Shown here in pieces: positions 1 through 8,298 of a stretch of 40,301 bases of DNA (positions are counted from its first letter, which is position 1; each line of letters begins with the position of its first letter). The stretch comes from Gemmatimonadaceae bacterium (GTDB lineage Bacteria; Gemmatimonadota; Gemmatimonadetes; Gemmatimonadales; Gemmatimonadaceae): assembly GCA_013697785.1 (NCBI GenBank), contig JACCWE010000153.1, forward strand, positions 1-40,301. Reading direction: 5' to 3'. The translations under genes and the position numbers were made by a program. The notes beneath the pieces are model-generated. The model saw only the letters and a program-made list of their open reading frames with translations, had not been told where the DNA came from and searched no databases.

Positions 1-2
1 CG

Positions 3-701
3 CTCGCGGCACTTGCCGCGATCGCGCTCACCGTCGCCGCGAACTCGTGGAACGATCTCGCCGACATCGAGATCGATCGCGTTGCGCACCCGGCGCGGCC
101 GCTCCCATCGTTCGCACTTCCGCCGGCCGCGGCCGAAACGATCGCGATGGCAGCGGCGATCGCTGCGGTCGTCTGCGCGTCCATGGTGAGCGTGACTCTC
201 GGCGTGTGCACGGTGGTCGTTCTGCTCCTCATGCAGCTCTATTCTCCGTGGCTCAAGCGCACCGGCTTTCTCGGAAACGCCGTCGTTGCCGTGCTCGCAT
301 CGCTCCCGTTCGTGTACGGGAGCTACGCCGCGGGAAGCTGGGAGCGCGGGCTGCCGCTGGTGCTCATCGCGATCCCGCTGCACCTCGCGCGCGAGCTCGC
401 GAAGGACCTCGATGATCGTGACGCGGATCGCCTCTCGCGCAGCACGTTGCCCAACGTCGCCGGCGTGGGCCCCGCACGCGCGGCGATTCTCGTGGCGCTC
501 GTCGCGGCCGGGATCGCGCTCGCCCTCGGTGTCGTACCGCGCGTGAAGTCGCCGCTCGTTCTGTTCGCCGCGCTCATCCCCGCGATCGCGGCGCTCGGCC
601 TCGCGACCGCGCGTGCAATGCGCGGAAAGCCGGGTAGCCCTGCATTCTTCAAGCTCGCGATGGCGTGCGCGATGGCGGCGCTACTGGTCGCTCGCGCATG
701 A
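3..701 (+). CDS. UbiA-family prenyltransferase, 5' end cut off
   Basis: The open frame runs in from the window edge, so the start is missing; 232 residues are visible. It is a very hydrophobic membrane protein. The first Asp-rich motif NDLADIEID lies at the beginning and is followed by RVAHPARPLPS, the usual N-D-x-x-D-x-x-x-D plus R-P-x-P signature of UbiA enzymes. A second Asp-rich motif, KDLDDRDAD, appears about 110 residues later. Both motifs bind Mg-diphosphate in this family, which transfers a polyprenyl chain to an aromatic or glycerol-phosphate acceptor. The closest resemblance by eye is to the geranylgeranylglycerol-phosphate transferase branch, but the acceptor cannot be told from sequence alone. 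uppP follows after 22 bases, probably in the same transcript. Confidence 0.85.
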   Translation, partial: LAALAAIALTVAANSWNDLADIEIDRVAHPARPLPSFALPPAAAETIAMAAAIAAVVCASMVSVTLGVCTVVVLLLMQLYSPWLKRTGFLGNAVVAVLASLPFVYGSYAAGSWERGLPLVLIAIPLHLARELAKDLDDRDADRLSRSTLPNVAGVGPARAAILVALVAAGIALALGVVPRVKSPLVLFAALIPAIAALGLATARAMRGKPGSPAFFKLAMACAMAALLVARA

Positions 702-723
702 ACCCCACTCTTTCATCAACGAA

Positions 724-1533
724 ATGACCGTCTTTCAGGCGCTGGTGCTCGGTATCCTGCAGGGGCTCGCCGAATTTCTTCCGATCTCGAGCTCCGCGCA
801 TCTCGCGCTCGCGCCGTGGCTCTTCGGCTGGCCCGAGCCGGGGCTCGCCGTCGATGTGGCGCTGCACGTCGGCACGCTCGTCGCGGTGCTCTTCTACTTT
901 CGCGACGAATGGATGAAGCTGATCGTGGCCGCGCTGCAGATCGTGCGCACGCAGCGCATCCAGAGCGTCGAGCAGCGGCGCGTGATCTTCCTCATCGTCG
1001 CCACGATCCCCGGCGCGATCGCGGGACTGCTTCTGAACGACTACGCCGAGTCGCAATTTCGCTCGCCGGCGCTGATCGCGACGGCGCTCGCGGTGATGGG
1101 CGTGGTGCTCTGGTTCGTCGATCGCATCCGCCCGGCAACACGTCCGCTCGAATCGCTTCGCTGGTCCGACGCGATACTCATAGGCCTCGCGCAGATGGCG
1201 GCGCTGCTCCCCGGCGTCTCGCGCTCGGGAGCGACGATCACCGCGGGACGCTCGCTCGCACTCGACCGCGAGAGCGCCGCGACCTTCAGCTTCCTCATGA
1301 GCATGCCGATCATCGCGGCTGCCGCCGTGTTCAAGGTGCCGCATCTGTTGCGCGACGGAGGAGCGTCGATGCCGCTGCTCATTGGCGTACTCGCATCGGC
1401 GATCAGCGGTTGGCTCGCGATCGCAGTCGTGATGCGCTACGTGCGCTCGCACAGCTACGGCGTCTTCGCGGTGTATCGGGTGGTGGTCGGGCTTGCGGTG
1501 CTCGCGCTCTTCTACATGCGCACGCATGCGTGA
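724..1533 (+). CDS. uppP: Undecaprenyl-diphosphatase UppP (BacA family)
   Basis: 269 residues, the normal family length, with many membrane segments. UppP removes one phosphate from undecaprenyl diphosphate so the lipid carrier can be reused for peptidoglycan and O-antigen export; overexpression gives bacitracin resistance in known members. The two catalytic signatures are present: EFLPISSSAHL at residues 17-27 and PGVSRSG at 163-169 with the essential Arg. The open frame extends upstream to 613, but the ATG at 724 gives the standard N-terminus (MTVFQALVLGILQG), so the upstream part is rejected. The stop overlaps the birA start by 8 bases, which suggests translational coupling. Confidence 0.96.
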   Translation: MTVFQALVLGILQGLAEFLPISSSAHLALAPWLFGWPEPGLAVDVALHVGTLVAVLFYFRDEWMKLIVAALQIVRTQRIQSVEQRRVIFLIVATIPGAIAGLLLNDYAESQFRSPALIATALAVMGVVLWFVDRIRPATRPLESLRWSDAILIGLAQMAALLPGVSRSGATITAGRSLALDRESAATFSFLMSMPIIAAAAVFKVPHLLRDGGASMPLLIGVLASAISGWLAIAVVMRYVRSHSYGVFAVYRVVVGLAVLALFYMRTHA

Positions 1534-2284
1534 AGTGATCGCGGCGCAGCTCTACGCCGGTGCGGACGTCGAGACGATCGCCGAGCGCTGCGGGGTGCCG
1601 CACGTCGAGCTCTTCGACGAGGTGCCGTCGACGCTCGACGTCGCGCACCCGCTCGCCCGTGAGGGCGCGAGCGACGGGACGCTGATCCTCGCCGAGCGGC
1701 AGACGGCGGGGCGGGGGAGAAGTGGGCGGTCGTGGGCGTCGGAGGTTGGCGCCGGGATCTGGATGACGATGATCGAGCGGCCGCGCGACGAGGCGGCGCT
1801 CGAGGTGCTATCGCTCCGCGTCGGGCTCGCGGCGGCACGTGCGCTCGAGGCGTTCACCGATGGCGAGCTCCGCGTGAAGTGGCCGAACGATCTCATGCTC
1901 GATGACGGAAAGCTCGGTGGCATCCTGATCGAGAGCCGATGGCGCGACGAGCGCGTCGACTGGATCGCCATCGGTATCGGGATCAACTGCCGCGTTCCGC
2001 ACGACATCCCGCACGCGCGCGCGCTGCGAGCGGGCGTCGATCGCATCGATGTCCTCGCGGCGCTGGTGCCCGCCGTGCGGGCGGCGGTTGCGATCCCGGG
2101 CGCGCTCGGCGCGGCCGAGCTGCACGACTTCGAGCTCCGCGACCGGGCACGCGGCAGGCGGTGCAGCTCGCCGCTCGCCGGTGTCGTGCGCGGCATCGAT
2201 GCGCGCGGCGGTTTGCTCGTTCGCACCAATGCCGGCGACGTCGCCGCGCGCAGCGGCTCTCTGGTTTTCGAGGAGGATCTGTGA
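1526..2284 (+). CDS. birA: Biotin--[acetyl-CoA-carboxylase] ligase, single-domain BirA
   Basis: 252 residues. The enzyme makes biotinyl-AMP and transfers biotin to a lysine on the carrier protein of acetyl-CoA carboxylase and similar enzymes. The biotin/ATP-binding loop GRGRSGRSW is at 62-70, KWPNDLM at 118-124 and GGILIES at 131-137. Only about 30 residues precede the catalytic core, so the N-terminal winged-helix repressor domain of E. coli BirA is absent; this is the monofunctional class and should not act as a biotin repressor. ATG 1526 was chosen because it sits in an 8-base overlap with uppP and gives a full catalytic domain. It is followed by coaX in a GTGA overlap. Confidence 0.93.
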   Translation: MREVIAAQLYAGADVETIAERCGVPHVELFDEVPSTLDVAHPLAREGASDGTLILAERQTAGRGRSGRSWASEVGAGIWMTMIERPRDEAALEVLSLRVGLAAARALEAFTDGELRVKWPNDLMLDDGKLGGILIESRWRDERVDWIAIGIGINCRVPHDIPHARALRAGVDRIDVLAALVPAVRAAVAIPGALGAAELHDFELRDRARGRRCSSPLAGVVRGIDARGGLLVRTNAGDVAARSGSLVFEEDL

Positions 2285-3066
2285 TTCTGGTCTTCGATAT
2301 CGGCAACACGGAGACGACTGTCGGTGTCTTCGATGGCGCCGACCTGCGCGCGCACTGGCGGCTCACGACTGCCGTCGAGCGCACTCCCGACGAGCTCGGA
2401 CTTCTCCTTCATGATTTGCTGCGCGCGGGAAATCTCGAGCGATCGCAGATCACCGGTGCGGCGATCGGCTCCGTCGTTCCCGCGGTGACGGCGCCGCTTG
2501 CCGAGGCGTGCGATCGCTGGCTCGGAGTGAAGGCGCGCGTGATCGATGCGCGCGCGGGCCTCCCGATCGTGCTGCAGGTCGACGAGCCGCTCACCGTTGG
2601 CGCCGATCGCATTCTCAACACCCTCGCCGCGAGTCGCATCTACAAGGTCGACACCGTCGTCGTCGACCTCGGCACCGCCACCACCTACGATTGCATCACC
2701 GCCGAGGGCGTCTTCTTCGGCGGTATCATCGCGCCCGGGCTCCGCACGTCGGCGGACACACTCATTCGTCGCACGTCGAAGCTTCCGGCCACGGAGCTCG
2801 TGCCCCCCGCGCGCGCGATCGGCACGCGCACGGAAGACTGCATTCGCTCGGGTGTGCTCTTCGGAGCGGCGGACGCGATCGACGGGCTCGTGCGTCGCAT
2901 CAAGGCCGAGTGGCCGACGGATCGCGTGCCGAAGATCGTGGCGACCGGCGGCCTCGCGCCGCTCGTGACGTCGATCTGCAAGGAGATCGACATCGTCGAG
3001 CCGTATCTCACGCTCTACGGGCTCGAGATCGCCTTCGCATTCCTCGCGAAGCCCGCCACGGCGTGA
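2281..3066 (+). CDS. coaX: Type III pantothenate kinase
   Basis: 261 residues. It phosphorylates pantothenate, the first step of coenzyme A synthesis, and belongs to the ASKHA fold. The phosphate-1 motif DIGNT is at 6-10, VGADR at 106-110 and VDLGTATTYD at 128-137. The GTG start at 2281 overlaps the birA stop (GTGA), and the protein begins exactly at the first beta strand. Type III kinases are not feedback-inhibited by CoA and need a monovalent cation, according to the known family. A biotin-ligase/coaX pairing is a common gene order in bacteria. Confidence 0.95.
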   Translation: MILVFDIGNTETTVGVFDGADLRAHWRLTTAVERTPDELGLLLHDLLRAGNLERSQITGAAIGSVVPAVTAPLAEACDRWLGVKARVIDARAGLPIVLQVDEPLTVGADRILNTLAASRIYKVDTVVVDLGTATTYDCITAEGVFFGGIIAPGLRTSADTLIRRTSKLPATELVPPARAIGTRTEDCIRSGVLFGAADAIDGLVRRIKAEWPTDRVPKIVATGGLAPLVTSICKEIDIVEPYLTLYGLEIAFAFLAKPATA

Positions 3067-3983
3067 GCGGTCGCCTCCGCGCACTCGGCTATCGAATCCT
3101 GCCGGGTGACGGATTCAGCTACGTGCTGCACATGCGGCCGCGCGAGTGGCCGATCATGATCGCGCACACGACTGTGGGTTTCGCGCTGGCGCAAGGTATC
3201 GGCAACACCGTGCACGGCGTGCGCGCTGGCGCGCTCGCGATCGGTCTCGCGGTGTGGGTGCTGCTCCTCAACGGCGGCACGCTCGCGATCAACAGCGCTT
3301 ATGACAACGACGAGGGAGATATCGGCTATCTCGATGCGCCACCGAAGCCGCCGCGGCATCTCGCGCTCTTCGGCTTTGCGCTGATGCTTGCGGGGCAGGC
3401 GATCGCGCTCGCGCTCGTGCGGCGCGGCTTCGCGATCGCCTACGCGATCTGCTTCGCGATGTCGCTGCTCTACAGCGTGCCGCCGGCGCGACTCAAGGCG
3501 GTGGCTGGCGCGGACTGGATCATCAACATGATCGGCTTTGGAACGCTGACGCCATACGCGGGATGGGCGCTCACACGGCTTTCGCTCTCCGCATCCGGAG
3601 CGTGGGCGCTCGGCGGCTTCGCGCCGCTCTTCGCCGCGCTCTATCCACTCACACAGCTATACCAACTCGAGGAAGACCGTGCGCGTGGGGACCGCACGCT
3701 CGCGCTGGTGCTGGGCGTGCGGGCGAGCCTCGCGGTGTCTATCGTGTCGCTGTGCGCGGCCTTCGCCTGCTTCGCGAGATCATCGTCATTGTCGACGCAC
3801 GCTTCCGGGGCGGCCTACTCCGGCACCGCGCTCGCGATCGCGGCGGCTGCCTGGCTGGCGGTGCTGATTCCCTGGATCGCGCGCGCTCCGTGGATGGCTC
3901 CCCAGGCACATAAGCGCGGGATGTACGCGGCACTCCTCGCCTGGGCAGTGACGGACATCGCGGTACTAATCGCAACCAACTAG
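3063..3983 (+). CDS. UbiA-family prenyltransferase, second copy
   Basis: 306 residues, with a run of hydrophobic segments from about residue 30 to the C-terminus. The first Asp-rich motif NSAYDNDEGD is at 77-86. The second is EEDRARGDRTLA, the D-x-x-R-G-D-R-T form typical of UbiA enzymes that make chlorophyll, tocopherol, menaquinone or archaeal-type lipids. The GTG at 3063 overlaps the coaX stop in GTGA; the longer upstream frame to 2508 lies inside coaX and is rejected. It differs clearly from the UbiA protein at 3-701, so this is not a recent duplication. The acceptor substrate is unknown; quinone or isoprenoid-lipid synthesis is the reasonable guess. Confidence 0.87.
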   Translation: MSGRLRALGYRILPGDGFSYVLHMRPREWPIMIAHTTVGFALAQGIGNTVHGVRAGALAIGLAVWVLLLNGGTLAINSAYDNDEGDIGYLDAPPKPPRHLALFGFALMLAGQAIALALVRRGFAIAYAICFAMSLLYSVPPARLKAVAGADWIINMIGFGTLTPYAGWALTRLSLSASGAWALGGFAPLFAALYPLTQLYQLEEDRARGDRTLALVLGVRASLAVSIVSLCAAFACFARSSSLSTHASGAAYSGTALAIAAAAWLAVLIPWIARAPWMAPQAHKRGMYAALLAWAVTDIAVLIATN

Positions 3984-4109
3984 ACCGAGCGCGCGCTTCT
4001 GCCAATCCCGCAGCGAAGCTCGTAATGTCTGCCAGAGCGGCACGCAGCGATATCGTAACTCGTTCAAATTGGCGCACTTAGAGCGGAACGCATCATACCC
4101 TCCAAGAGC

Positions 4110-4138
4110 TTGACTCACGCCTTACGCTAGACTACCTT
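4110..4138 (+). promoter_or_regulatory. Predicted sigma-70-type promoter of groESL
   Basis: TTGACT at 4110-4115, a 17-base spacer, then TACCTT at 4133-4138. The -35 box is strong and the -10 box is weak. The expected start site near 4145 falls just before the CIRCE operator, which fits HrcA blocking initiation. The rest of the 253-base gap from 3984 shows no gene. Confidence 0.6.
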
Positions 4139-4145
4139 TGGGGTG

Positions 4146-4172
4146 TTAGCACTCTCGCCCGTTGAGTGCCAA
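4146..4172 (+). promoter_or_regulatory. CIRCE operator (HrcA binding site)
   Basis: TTAGCACTC, nine spacer bases, then GAGTGCCAA. The consensus is TTAGCACTC-N9-GAGTGCTAA, so only one base differs. CIRCE binds the HrcA repressor, whose activity depends on GroESL, giving feedback control of the chaperonin. It lies about 64 bases before the groES start and just downstream of the predicted promoter. Confidence 0.95.
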
Positions 4173-4236
4173 CAGTAAGAGGCTCGTTCGTTTCGCAGCA
4201 AGTCTGAACTCATTAACTGAAGGAGAAACGCGACTC

Positions 4237-4542
4237 ATGGCTACTAAGAGCGCGGCAGCGCTGAAGGTCAGTCCGCTCGCCGATCGTGTGGTTGTTAAAG
4301 CGTTGGAAGAGACGGAGTCGATGCGTGGCGGTTTGTACATCCCCGACACCGCCAAGGAAAAGCCGCAGCAGGGTGAGATCGTCGCCGTTGGACCGGGCCG
4401 CTTCGAGAAGGACAAGCGCGTGCCGATGGAAGTGAAGGTTGGCGACAAGGTGCTCTACGGCAAGTACAGCGGCACCGAGGTCACCATCGAAGGCGACCAG
4501 TACCTGATCCTGCGCGAGTCCGACGTCCTGGCGATCATCTAA
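4237..4542 (+). CDS. groES: Co-chaperonin GroES (Hsp10)
   Basis: 101 residues, normal for GroES apart from a short N-terminal extension. It caps the GroEL ring during ATP-driven folding in the cytoplasm. The core begins at [19 protein letters not shown], the mobile loop is around [20 protein letters not shown], and [10 protein letters not shown] follows. The ATG at 4237 has an AAGGAGA Shine-Dalgarno sequence 10 bases upstream (4220-4226); an upstream in-frame start at 4162 falls inside the CIRCE operator and is rejected. It is the first gene of the groESL operon under HrcA/CIRCE control. Confidence 0.97.
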   Translation: MATKSAAALKVSPLADRVVVKALEETESMRGGLYIPDTAKEKPQQGEIVAVGPGRFEKDKRVPMEVKVGDKVLYGKYSGTEVTIEGDQYLILRESDVLAII

Positions 4543-4619
4543 ACAGCGTTGCGCGTTGCGCGGGCTTACTCCCGCCGCATCTGATTCGCTATTCAAACTC
4601 TCATTAATCCGAAAATCAT

Positions 4620-6257
4620 ATGGCTAGCAAGGAACTGCATTTCAATACCGAGGCTCGCGCGGCGCTCAAGCGCGGCGTCGACCAGCTCGCGGAGGCCGTC
4701 AAGGTCACGCTGGGCCCGAAGGGACGGAACGTCGTCATCGACAAGAAGTTCGGCGCGCCGACGGTCACGAAGGACGGTGTCACGGTCGCGAAGGAGATCG
4801 AGCTATCCGATCCGCTCGAGAACATGGGCGCCCAGATGGTGAAGGAAGTCGCGACGAAGACGTCCGACATCGCCGGCGACGGCACCACGACGGCGACCGT
4901 GCTCGCCCAGGCGATCTTCCGCGAAGGTCTCAAGAACGTCACGGCAGGCTCGAACCCGATGGCGCTCAAGCGCGGCATCGATCGCGCCGTTGCCGCAGTC
5001 GTCGAAGAGCTCAAGCGCATCAGCGTCCCGACGGCAGGCAAGAAGGAAATCGCGCAGGTCGGCTCCATCTCCGCGAACAACGACAAGGAGATCGGTGATT
5101 TGATCGCCGAAGCGATGGAGAAGGTCGGCAAGGATGGCGTGATCACGGTCGAGGAAGCGCGCGGCCTCGAGACCACGCTCGAGACGGTCGACGGCATGCA
5201 GTTCGACCGCGGCTATCTCTCGCCGTACTTCGTCACCGATCCCGAAAAGATGGAATCCGTGATCGAAGATGGTCTGATCCTGATTCACGACAAGAAGATC
5301 TCGTCGATGAAGGATCTCCTCCCGGTGCTCGAGAAGGTCGCGCAGCTCGGCAAGCCCTTGCTCATCATCGCGGAGGACGTCGAAGGTGAGGCGCTCGCGA
5401 CGCTGGTCGTGAACAAGCTCCGCGGCACGCTTCGCGTCTCGGCCGTGAAGGCGCCCGGCTTCGGCGATCGTCGCAAGGCGATGCTGCAGGACATCGCGGT
5501 CATCACCGGCGGTCAGGTCATCTCCGATGAAGTCGGCTTCAAGCTCGAGAACGCTCAGGTCACCGACCTCGGCAAGGCGAAGCGGATCGTGGTCGACAAG
5601 GACAACACCACGCTGATCGATGGCGCCGGTGAAGAGGACAAGATCAAGGGCCGCATTGCCGAGATCCGCGCCGCGATCGATAAGGCGACGTCGGACTACG
5701 ACAAGGAGAAGCTCCAGGAGCGTCTCGCGAAGATCTCCGGCGGTGTCGCTGTGATCAACGTCGGCGCTGCGACCGAGGCCGAGATGAAGGAGAAGAAGGC
5801 CCGCGTCGAGGATGCGCTGCACGCCACGCGCGCCGCGGTCGAGGAAGGAATCGTCCCCGGCGGCGGTGTTGCCCTTATTCGCGCGCAGAAGGTTCTCAAG
5901 GCGCTCAAGCTCGACGATGCCGAGGAGCAGATCGGTGTCGACATCATCCGCAAGGCGATCGAGGAGCCCCTCCGCATGATCGTGCAGAACGCGGGCGGCG
6001 AAGGTTCGATCGTGCTCGAGAAGGTTCGCAGCTCGAAGGATGACAAGTACGGCTACAATGCACTCACGGACACGTACGAGGATCTGGTTGCCTCGGGCGT
6101 GATCGATCCGACCAAGGTGACCCGCACCGCATTGCAGAACGCGGCGTCGATCGCCGGCCTGCTCCTCACGACGGAAGCGATCATCGTCGAGAAGAAGGAA
6201 GAGAAGTCGGGCGCTCCTGCCGGCGGCCCCGGCGGCGGCATGGGTGGGATGTACTAA
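4620..6257 (+). CDS. groEL: Chaperonin GroEL (Hsp60)
   Basis: 545 residues, full length. It forms the double-ring folding chamber. Visible landmarks are [11 protein letters not shown], the ATP-binding [12 protein letters not shown], the apical-domain segment around [12 protein letters not shown], and the Gly/Met-rich tail ending GGMGGMY. The ATG is clear from homology, but no Shine-Dalgarno-like sequence is visible in the 20 bases upstream (ATTAATCCGAAAATCAT), unlike groES. The 77-base gap after groES holds a weak 5-bp hairpin (4560-4575) without a T-run, so it is not a terminator. The operon ends at the hairpin at 6287. Confidence 0.98.
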   Translation: MASKELHFNTEARAALKRGVDQLAEAVKVTLGPKGRNVVIDKKFGAPTVTKDGVTVAKEIELSDPLENMGAQMVKEVATKTSDIAGDGTTTATVLAQAIFREGLKNVTAGSNPMALKRGIDRAVAAVVEELKRISVPTAGKKEIAQVGSISANNDKEIGDLIAEAMEKVGKDGVITVEEARGLETTLETVDGMQFDRGYLSPYFVTDPEKMESVIEDGLILIHDKKISSMKDLLPVLEKVAQLGKPLLIIAEDVEGEALATLVVNKLRGTLRVSAVKAPGFGDRRKAMLQDIAVITGGQVISDEVGFKLENAQVTDLGKAKRIVVDKDNTTLIDGAGEEDKIKGRIAEIRAAIDKATSDYDKEKLQERLAKISGGVAVINVGAATEAEMKEKKARVEDALHATRAAVEEGIVPGGGVALIRAQKVLKALKLDDAEEQIGVDIIRKAIEEPLRMIVQNAGGEGSIVLEKVRSSKDDKYGYNALTDTYEDLVASGVIDPTKVTRTALQNAASIAGLLLTTEAIIVEKKEEKSGAPAGGPGGGMGGMY

Positions 6258-6286
6258 ACGCACGAGCTCCACAAGTCGTGTTCGAG

Positions 6287-6317
6287 GCGGGGGTCCGGAA
6301 TTCCGGGCCCCCGCTTT
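6287..6317 (+). terminator. Rho-independent terminator after groEL
   Basis: A 12-bp stem (6287-6298 with 6303-6314, one G-U pair), loop AATT, then TTT. The T-run is short but the stem is very GC-rich. It begins 30 bases after the groEL stop. Confidence 0.85.
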
Positions 6318-6374
6318 GCGCTCGTACAACAGGTGACCAGCAATGCACGATTCGACACACACGACACCGTCGTG

Positions 6375-7232
6375 ATGCGGCGGTTTTTTCGCGCCGCGCT
6401 CACGGCGTTTGCACTCGCGTCGCCGAGTATCGCGTCGCCGAGTATCGCGGCGCAGGTTCGCGAGCCGCGCATCTCGCTCGACTCCGCGACGTCGTCGGCG
6501 CCGCATGTCGCCGATCTCCCCGCGTCCGCATTCCGGAACGCCAACGGCAGTCCGCGGCTGCGTGACGATCAGTACGCCTTCGTCCGCCGGCGCATCGTGC
6601 CCCTGCTCGAGAAGTGGTCGCGCGACGATCGCCTCGCCATAGCTCCGGCGTACATCACGGCGCTCATCCTCAAGGAGTCAGGCGGCGACTCGCTCGCCGT
6701 CAGCTACGCTCCCGCGCTCGGACTCGCGCAACTCACGGCGAACGCCGATTCCGACATGCGCCTGATGGTCACCGAATACCACTTTCAGTGGATGGCGCCC
6801 GAGGTGAATCGCTGGCCTCGCGCCGCCGCCGTGCGTTCGCCGACGGCGACGGCCGCCGCGATCCACTCCCTGCTCGCGCGTGGAGCCGTGACCTCCCGCA
6901 CTGAATTTCTTTTCGCGCCCGAGTCAAGCGCGCGCGCGGCGCTCTTCTGGGTCCGCCTGCTCGAGAACAAGTGGACGACGGCTTTCTGGCCCGGCGGCGA
7001 CGGTCCGGCTGCACGCGCGAAACTCAACGGCGGCAGGCCCCTCACCCAACATCAGATGTTCGATCTCGTAACCGTCAGCTATAACAGAGGTTACATCGAG
7101 GTGAAGGCGCTCGTTGACCGCTACGGTGCAGACTGGGTGTCACACCTCTCCGAGCTCACGGGCGGTCAGGCAGAGGCGGCGGACTACCTGGAACGGGTGC
7201 GAGCATACACCACGCTGCTGCAGGCGCACTGA
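6375..7232 (+). CDS. Exported SLT-like (lytic transglycosylase-type) protein
   Basis: 285 residues from the ATG at 6375. The N-terminus MRRFFRAALTAFALA is a signal peptide with a likely cleavage after SIAA. The catalytic-domain signals of soluble lytic transglycosylases are present: LILKESGGD with the presumed catalytic Glu101, then ALGLAQLT (usually GLMQ) at 114-121, and SYNRG (usually AYNAG) at 235-239. Members cleave peptidoglycan strands in the periplasm. The AQ in place of MQ and the long insertions between motifs make the match remote, so activity is inferred. The signal peptide contains a perfect 15-bp tandem duplication (SPSIASPSIA). GTG 6333 is a possible but less likely start. Confidence 0.72.
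   Translation: MRRFFRAALTAFALASPSIASPSIAAQVREPRISLDSATSSAPHVADLPASAFRNANGSPRLRDDQYAFVRRRIVPLLEKWSRDDRLAIAPAYITALILKESGGDSLAVSYAPALGLAQLTANADSDMRLMVTEYHFQWMAPEVNRWPRAAAVRSPTATAAAIHSLLARGAVTSRTEFLFAPESSARAALFWVRLLENKWTTAFWPGGDGPAARAKLNGGRPLTQHQMFDLVTVSYNRGYIEVKALVDRYGADWVSHLSELTGGQAEAADYLERVRAYTTLLQAH
6417..6446 (+). repeat. Perfect 15-bp tandem duplication in a signal peptide
   Basis: GCGTCGCCGAGTATC occurs twice head to tail (6417-6431 and 6432-6446). It is in frame and encodes the repeated residues SPSIA of the transglycosylase-like protein's signal peptide. Confidence 0.95.
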
Positions 7233-7268
7233 CGCCCTGCAACTTTTCTCGACACGCGGACGTACTAA

Positions 7269-7298
7269 TTGTGCGGGCCCGGAACCCGTATCGCACAA
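7269..7298. other. Small inverted repeat in the convergent gap
   Basis: TTGTGCG (7269-7275) and CGCACAA (7292-7298) can form a 7-bp stem around a 16-base GC-rich loop. It starts 36 bases after the stop of the transglycosylase-like gene. No T-run follows on the + strand, so a terminator role is weakly supported. Confidence 0.45.
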
Positions 7299-7311
7299 CG
7301 CCCGAACCGAC

Positions 7312-7420
7312 AAAAAAATAGAAAGAGCCGTCCGCCCGGTGTGTGTGCTCACAGTTGAGGGGTTGTTCCTCCTTGCCCCGTGAAATCACCTTCCAAACAC
7401 CGGACGTACGGCTCTTCTAT
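7312..7420 (-). terminator. Long imperfect inverted repeat with T-run: terminator or hairpin RNA
   Basis: The arms at 7318-7342 and 7397-7420 pair at 22 of 24 positions plus one bulged A, and enclose a 54-base interior. Read on the - strand, the second arm runs straight into a T-rich tract (CTTTCTATTTTTTT, to 7312), so it can end transcription of the MBL-fold gene whose stop is at 7476. The interior can also form GGGG/CCCC and CAC/GTG pairings. Simple terminators usually have loops of 3-10 bases, so this may be a structured small RNA or a small mobile-element relic rather than only a terminator. No ORF is inside. Confidence 0.6.
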
Positions 7421-7475
7421 CGTCTCTCACTCTGAATGTAGGAACGGGGCGAAAAGTCGGCCACCGGGTGCGGCG

Positions 7476-8297
7476 CTAGAGCTCGAGCGACAGCTGACTC
7501 GCAGCGATTACCGCGCGCGTGTTTCTCCCCGCGGTGAACGGCCCGCACACCTCGCTCTGCCGCGCGGCGCTCATTGCTCCCCGAAAGCTCGTTGGCGCAA
7601 TCGCGTCGCGCATCGACCTGAGCGCGATCTCCGGATCGTTGCACCGCTCGCTCAGATGCGCCAGCACGAGCTGCGCGAGTCCGCCGTGCACGCAATCGCG
7701 CGCGAACGCACCCGCACGCCGATTGCTGAGATGCCCGTAGGCGCCGCCGATGCGCGACTGCACGCTCGGAGGGTAGGGTCCTGCGCGCAACATTCCCTCG
7801 TCGTGATTCGATTCGAGCACGAGTATGTCGAGCCGCTCGAACACCCGCCGGTACGACGCGGGCACATGCCCGAGATCGTAGATGATCCCGGCGCGCGCGC
7901 CCGTCGCACGCGATGATGCCACCACCGCAACGGGCTCCGTTCCATCATGCGGCGTGCGCACCGTCCGCACGCTGAGGTCTCCGAGCTCGAGCGTCGCACC
8001 GGCGACGAACGGGCGCGCACAAATCTCCTTGAGCAGCGGATACCCCGCGATCGTCCCCGCGCTCGCGTACACTGCCCACTTCCACTTCTTCGCCGCCGCG
8101 CACACACCGCGCACGTGATCGTCGTGCTCGTGGGTGACGATCGCGCCCTCGATCGACTCGCCGCTCACGCCGATCGCGCTCAGCCGCTTCGCGAGCTCCC
8201 GCACGGGGAAGCCCGCATCGATGAGAATGCGCGTGCCACCGCTCTCGACGAGCACCGCATTCCCCGCGGATCCGCTGCCGAGCACCCAGACGCGCAC
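7476..8297 (-). CDS. MBL-fold metallohydrolase, YycJ/WalJ-like
   Basis: 273 residues. The N-terminus GSGSAGNAVLVESGGTRILIDAG and the metal-binding motif THEHDDH (55-61) place it in the metallo-beta-lactamase fold; further His/Asp ligands are in the TPHDG, SNHD and GHLSNR segments. The pattern is that of the YycJ/WalJ group, reported as double-stranded DNA exonuclease-like enzymes, but the substrate here is inferred only. One base separates it from the upstream GlmU-like gene, and it is the last gene of the operon, ahead of the hairpin at 7312-7420. Confidence 0.88.
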   Translation of the reverse strand: MRVWVLGSGSAGNAVLVESGGTRILIDAGFPVRELAKRLSAIGVSGESIEGAIVTHEHDDHVRGVCAAAKKWKWAVYASAGTIAGYPLLKEICARPFVAGATLELGDLSVRTVRTPHDGTEPVAVVASSRATGARAGIIYDLGHVPASYRRVFERLDILVLESNHDEGMLRAGPYPPSVQSRIGGAYGHLSNRRAGAFARDCVHGGLAQLVLAHLSERCNDPEIALRSMRDAIAPTSFRGAMSAARQSEVCGPFTAGRNTRAVIAASQLSLEL

Positions 8298-8298
8298 G

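Noticed and set aside
613-723. N-terminal extension of uppP from 613.
   Set aside because: It overlaps the end of the upstream prenyltransferase in another frame and has no family homology; ATG 724 gives the standard protein.
4560-4575. A terminator between groES and groEL.
   Set aside because: Only a 5-bp stem and no T-run; the two genes are expected to be co-transcribed.
4803-6506. Long 567-codon open frame opposite groEL on the - strand, and other long antisense frames such as 649-1527.
   Set aside because: These are codon-bias shadows: the translations are Arg/Glu/Asp/Leu-rich with no motif, they mirror verified genes, and have no ribosome site of their own.
7343-7396. Comparison of the hairpin interior with the bacterial SRP (4.5S) RNA tip.
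   Set aside because: The paired ends and a GGAA are reminiscent, but the required G-G-U-C-A-G-G and A-G-C-A-G-C-C strands are not present.
7318-7420. Resemblance of GAGCCGT and ACGTACGGCTC to the conserved domain V of group II introns, with GTGCG upstream.
   Set aside because: Domain V has a short stem capped by a GAAA-type tetraloop; here the interior is 54 bases, no reverse transcriptase gene is near and the total length is too short.
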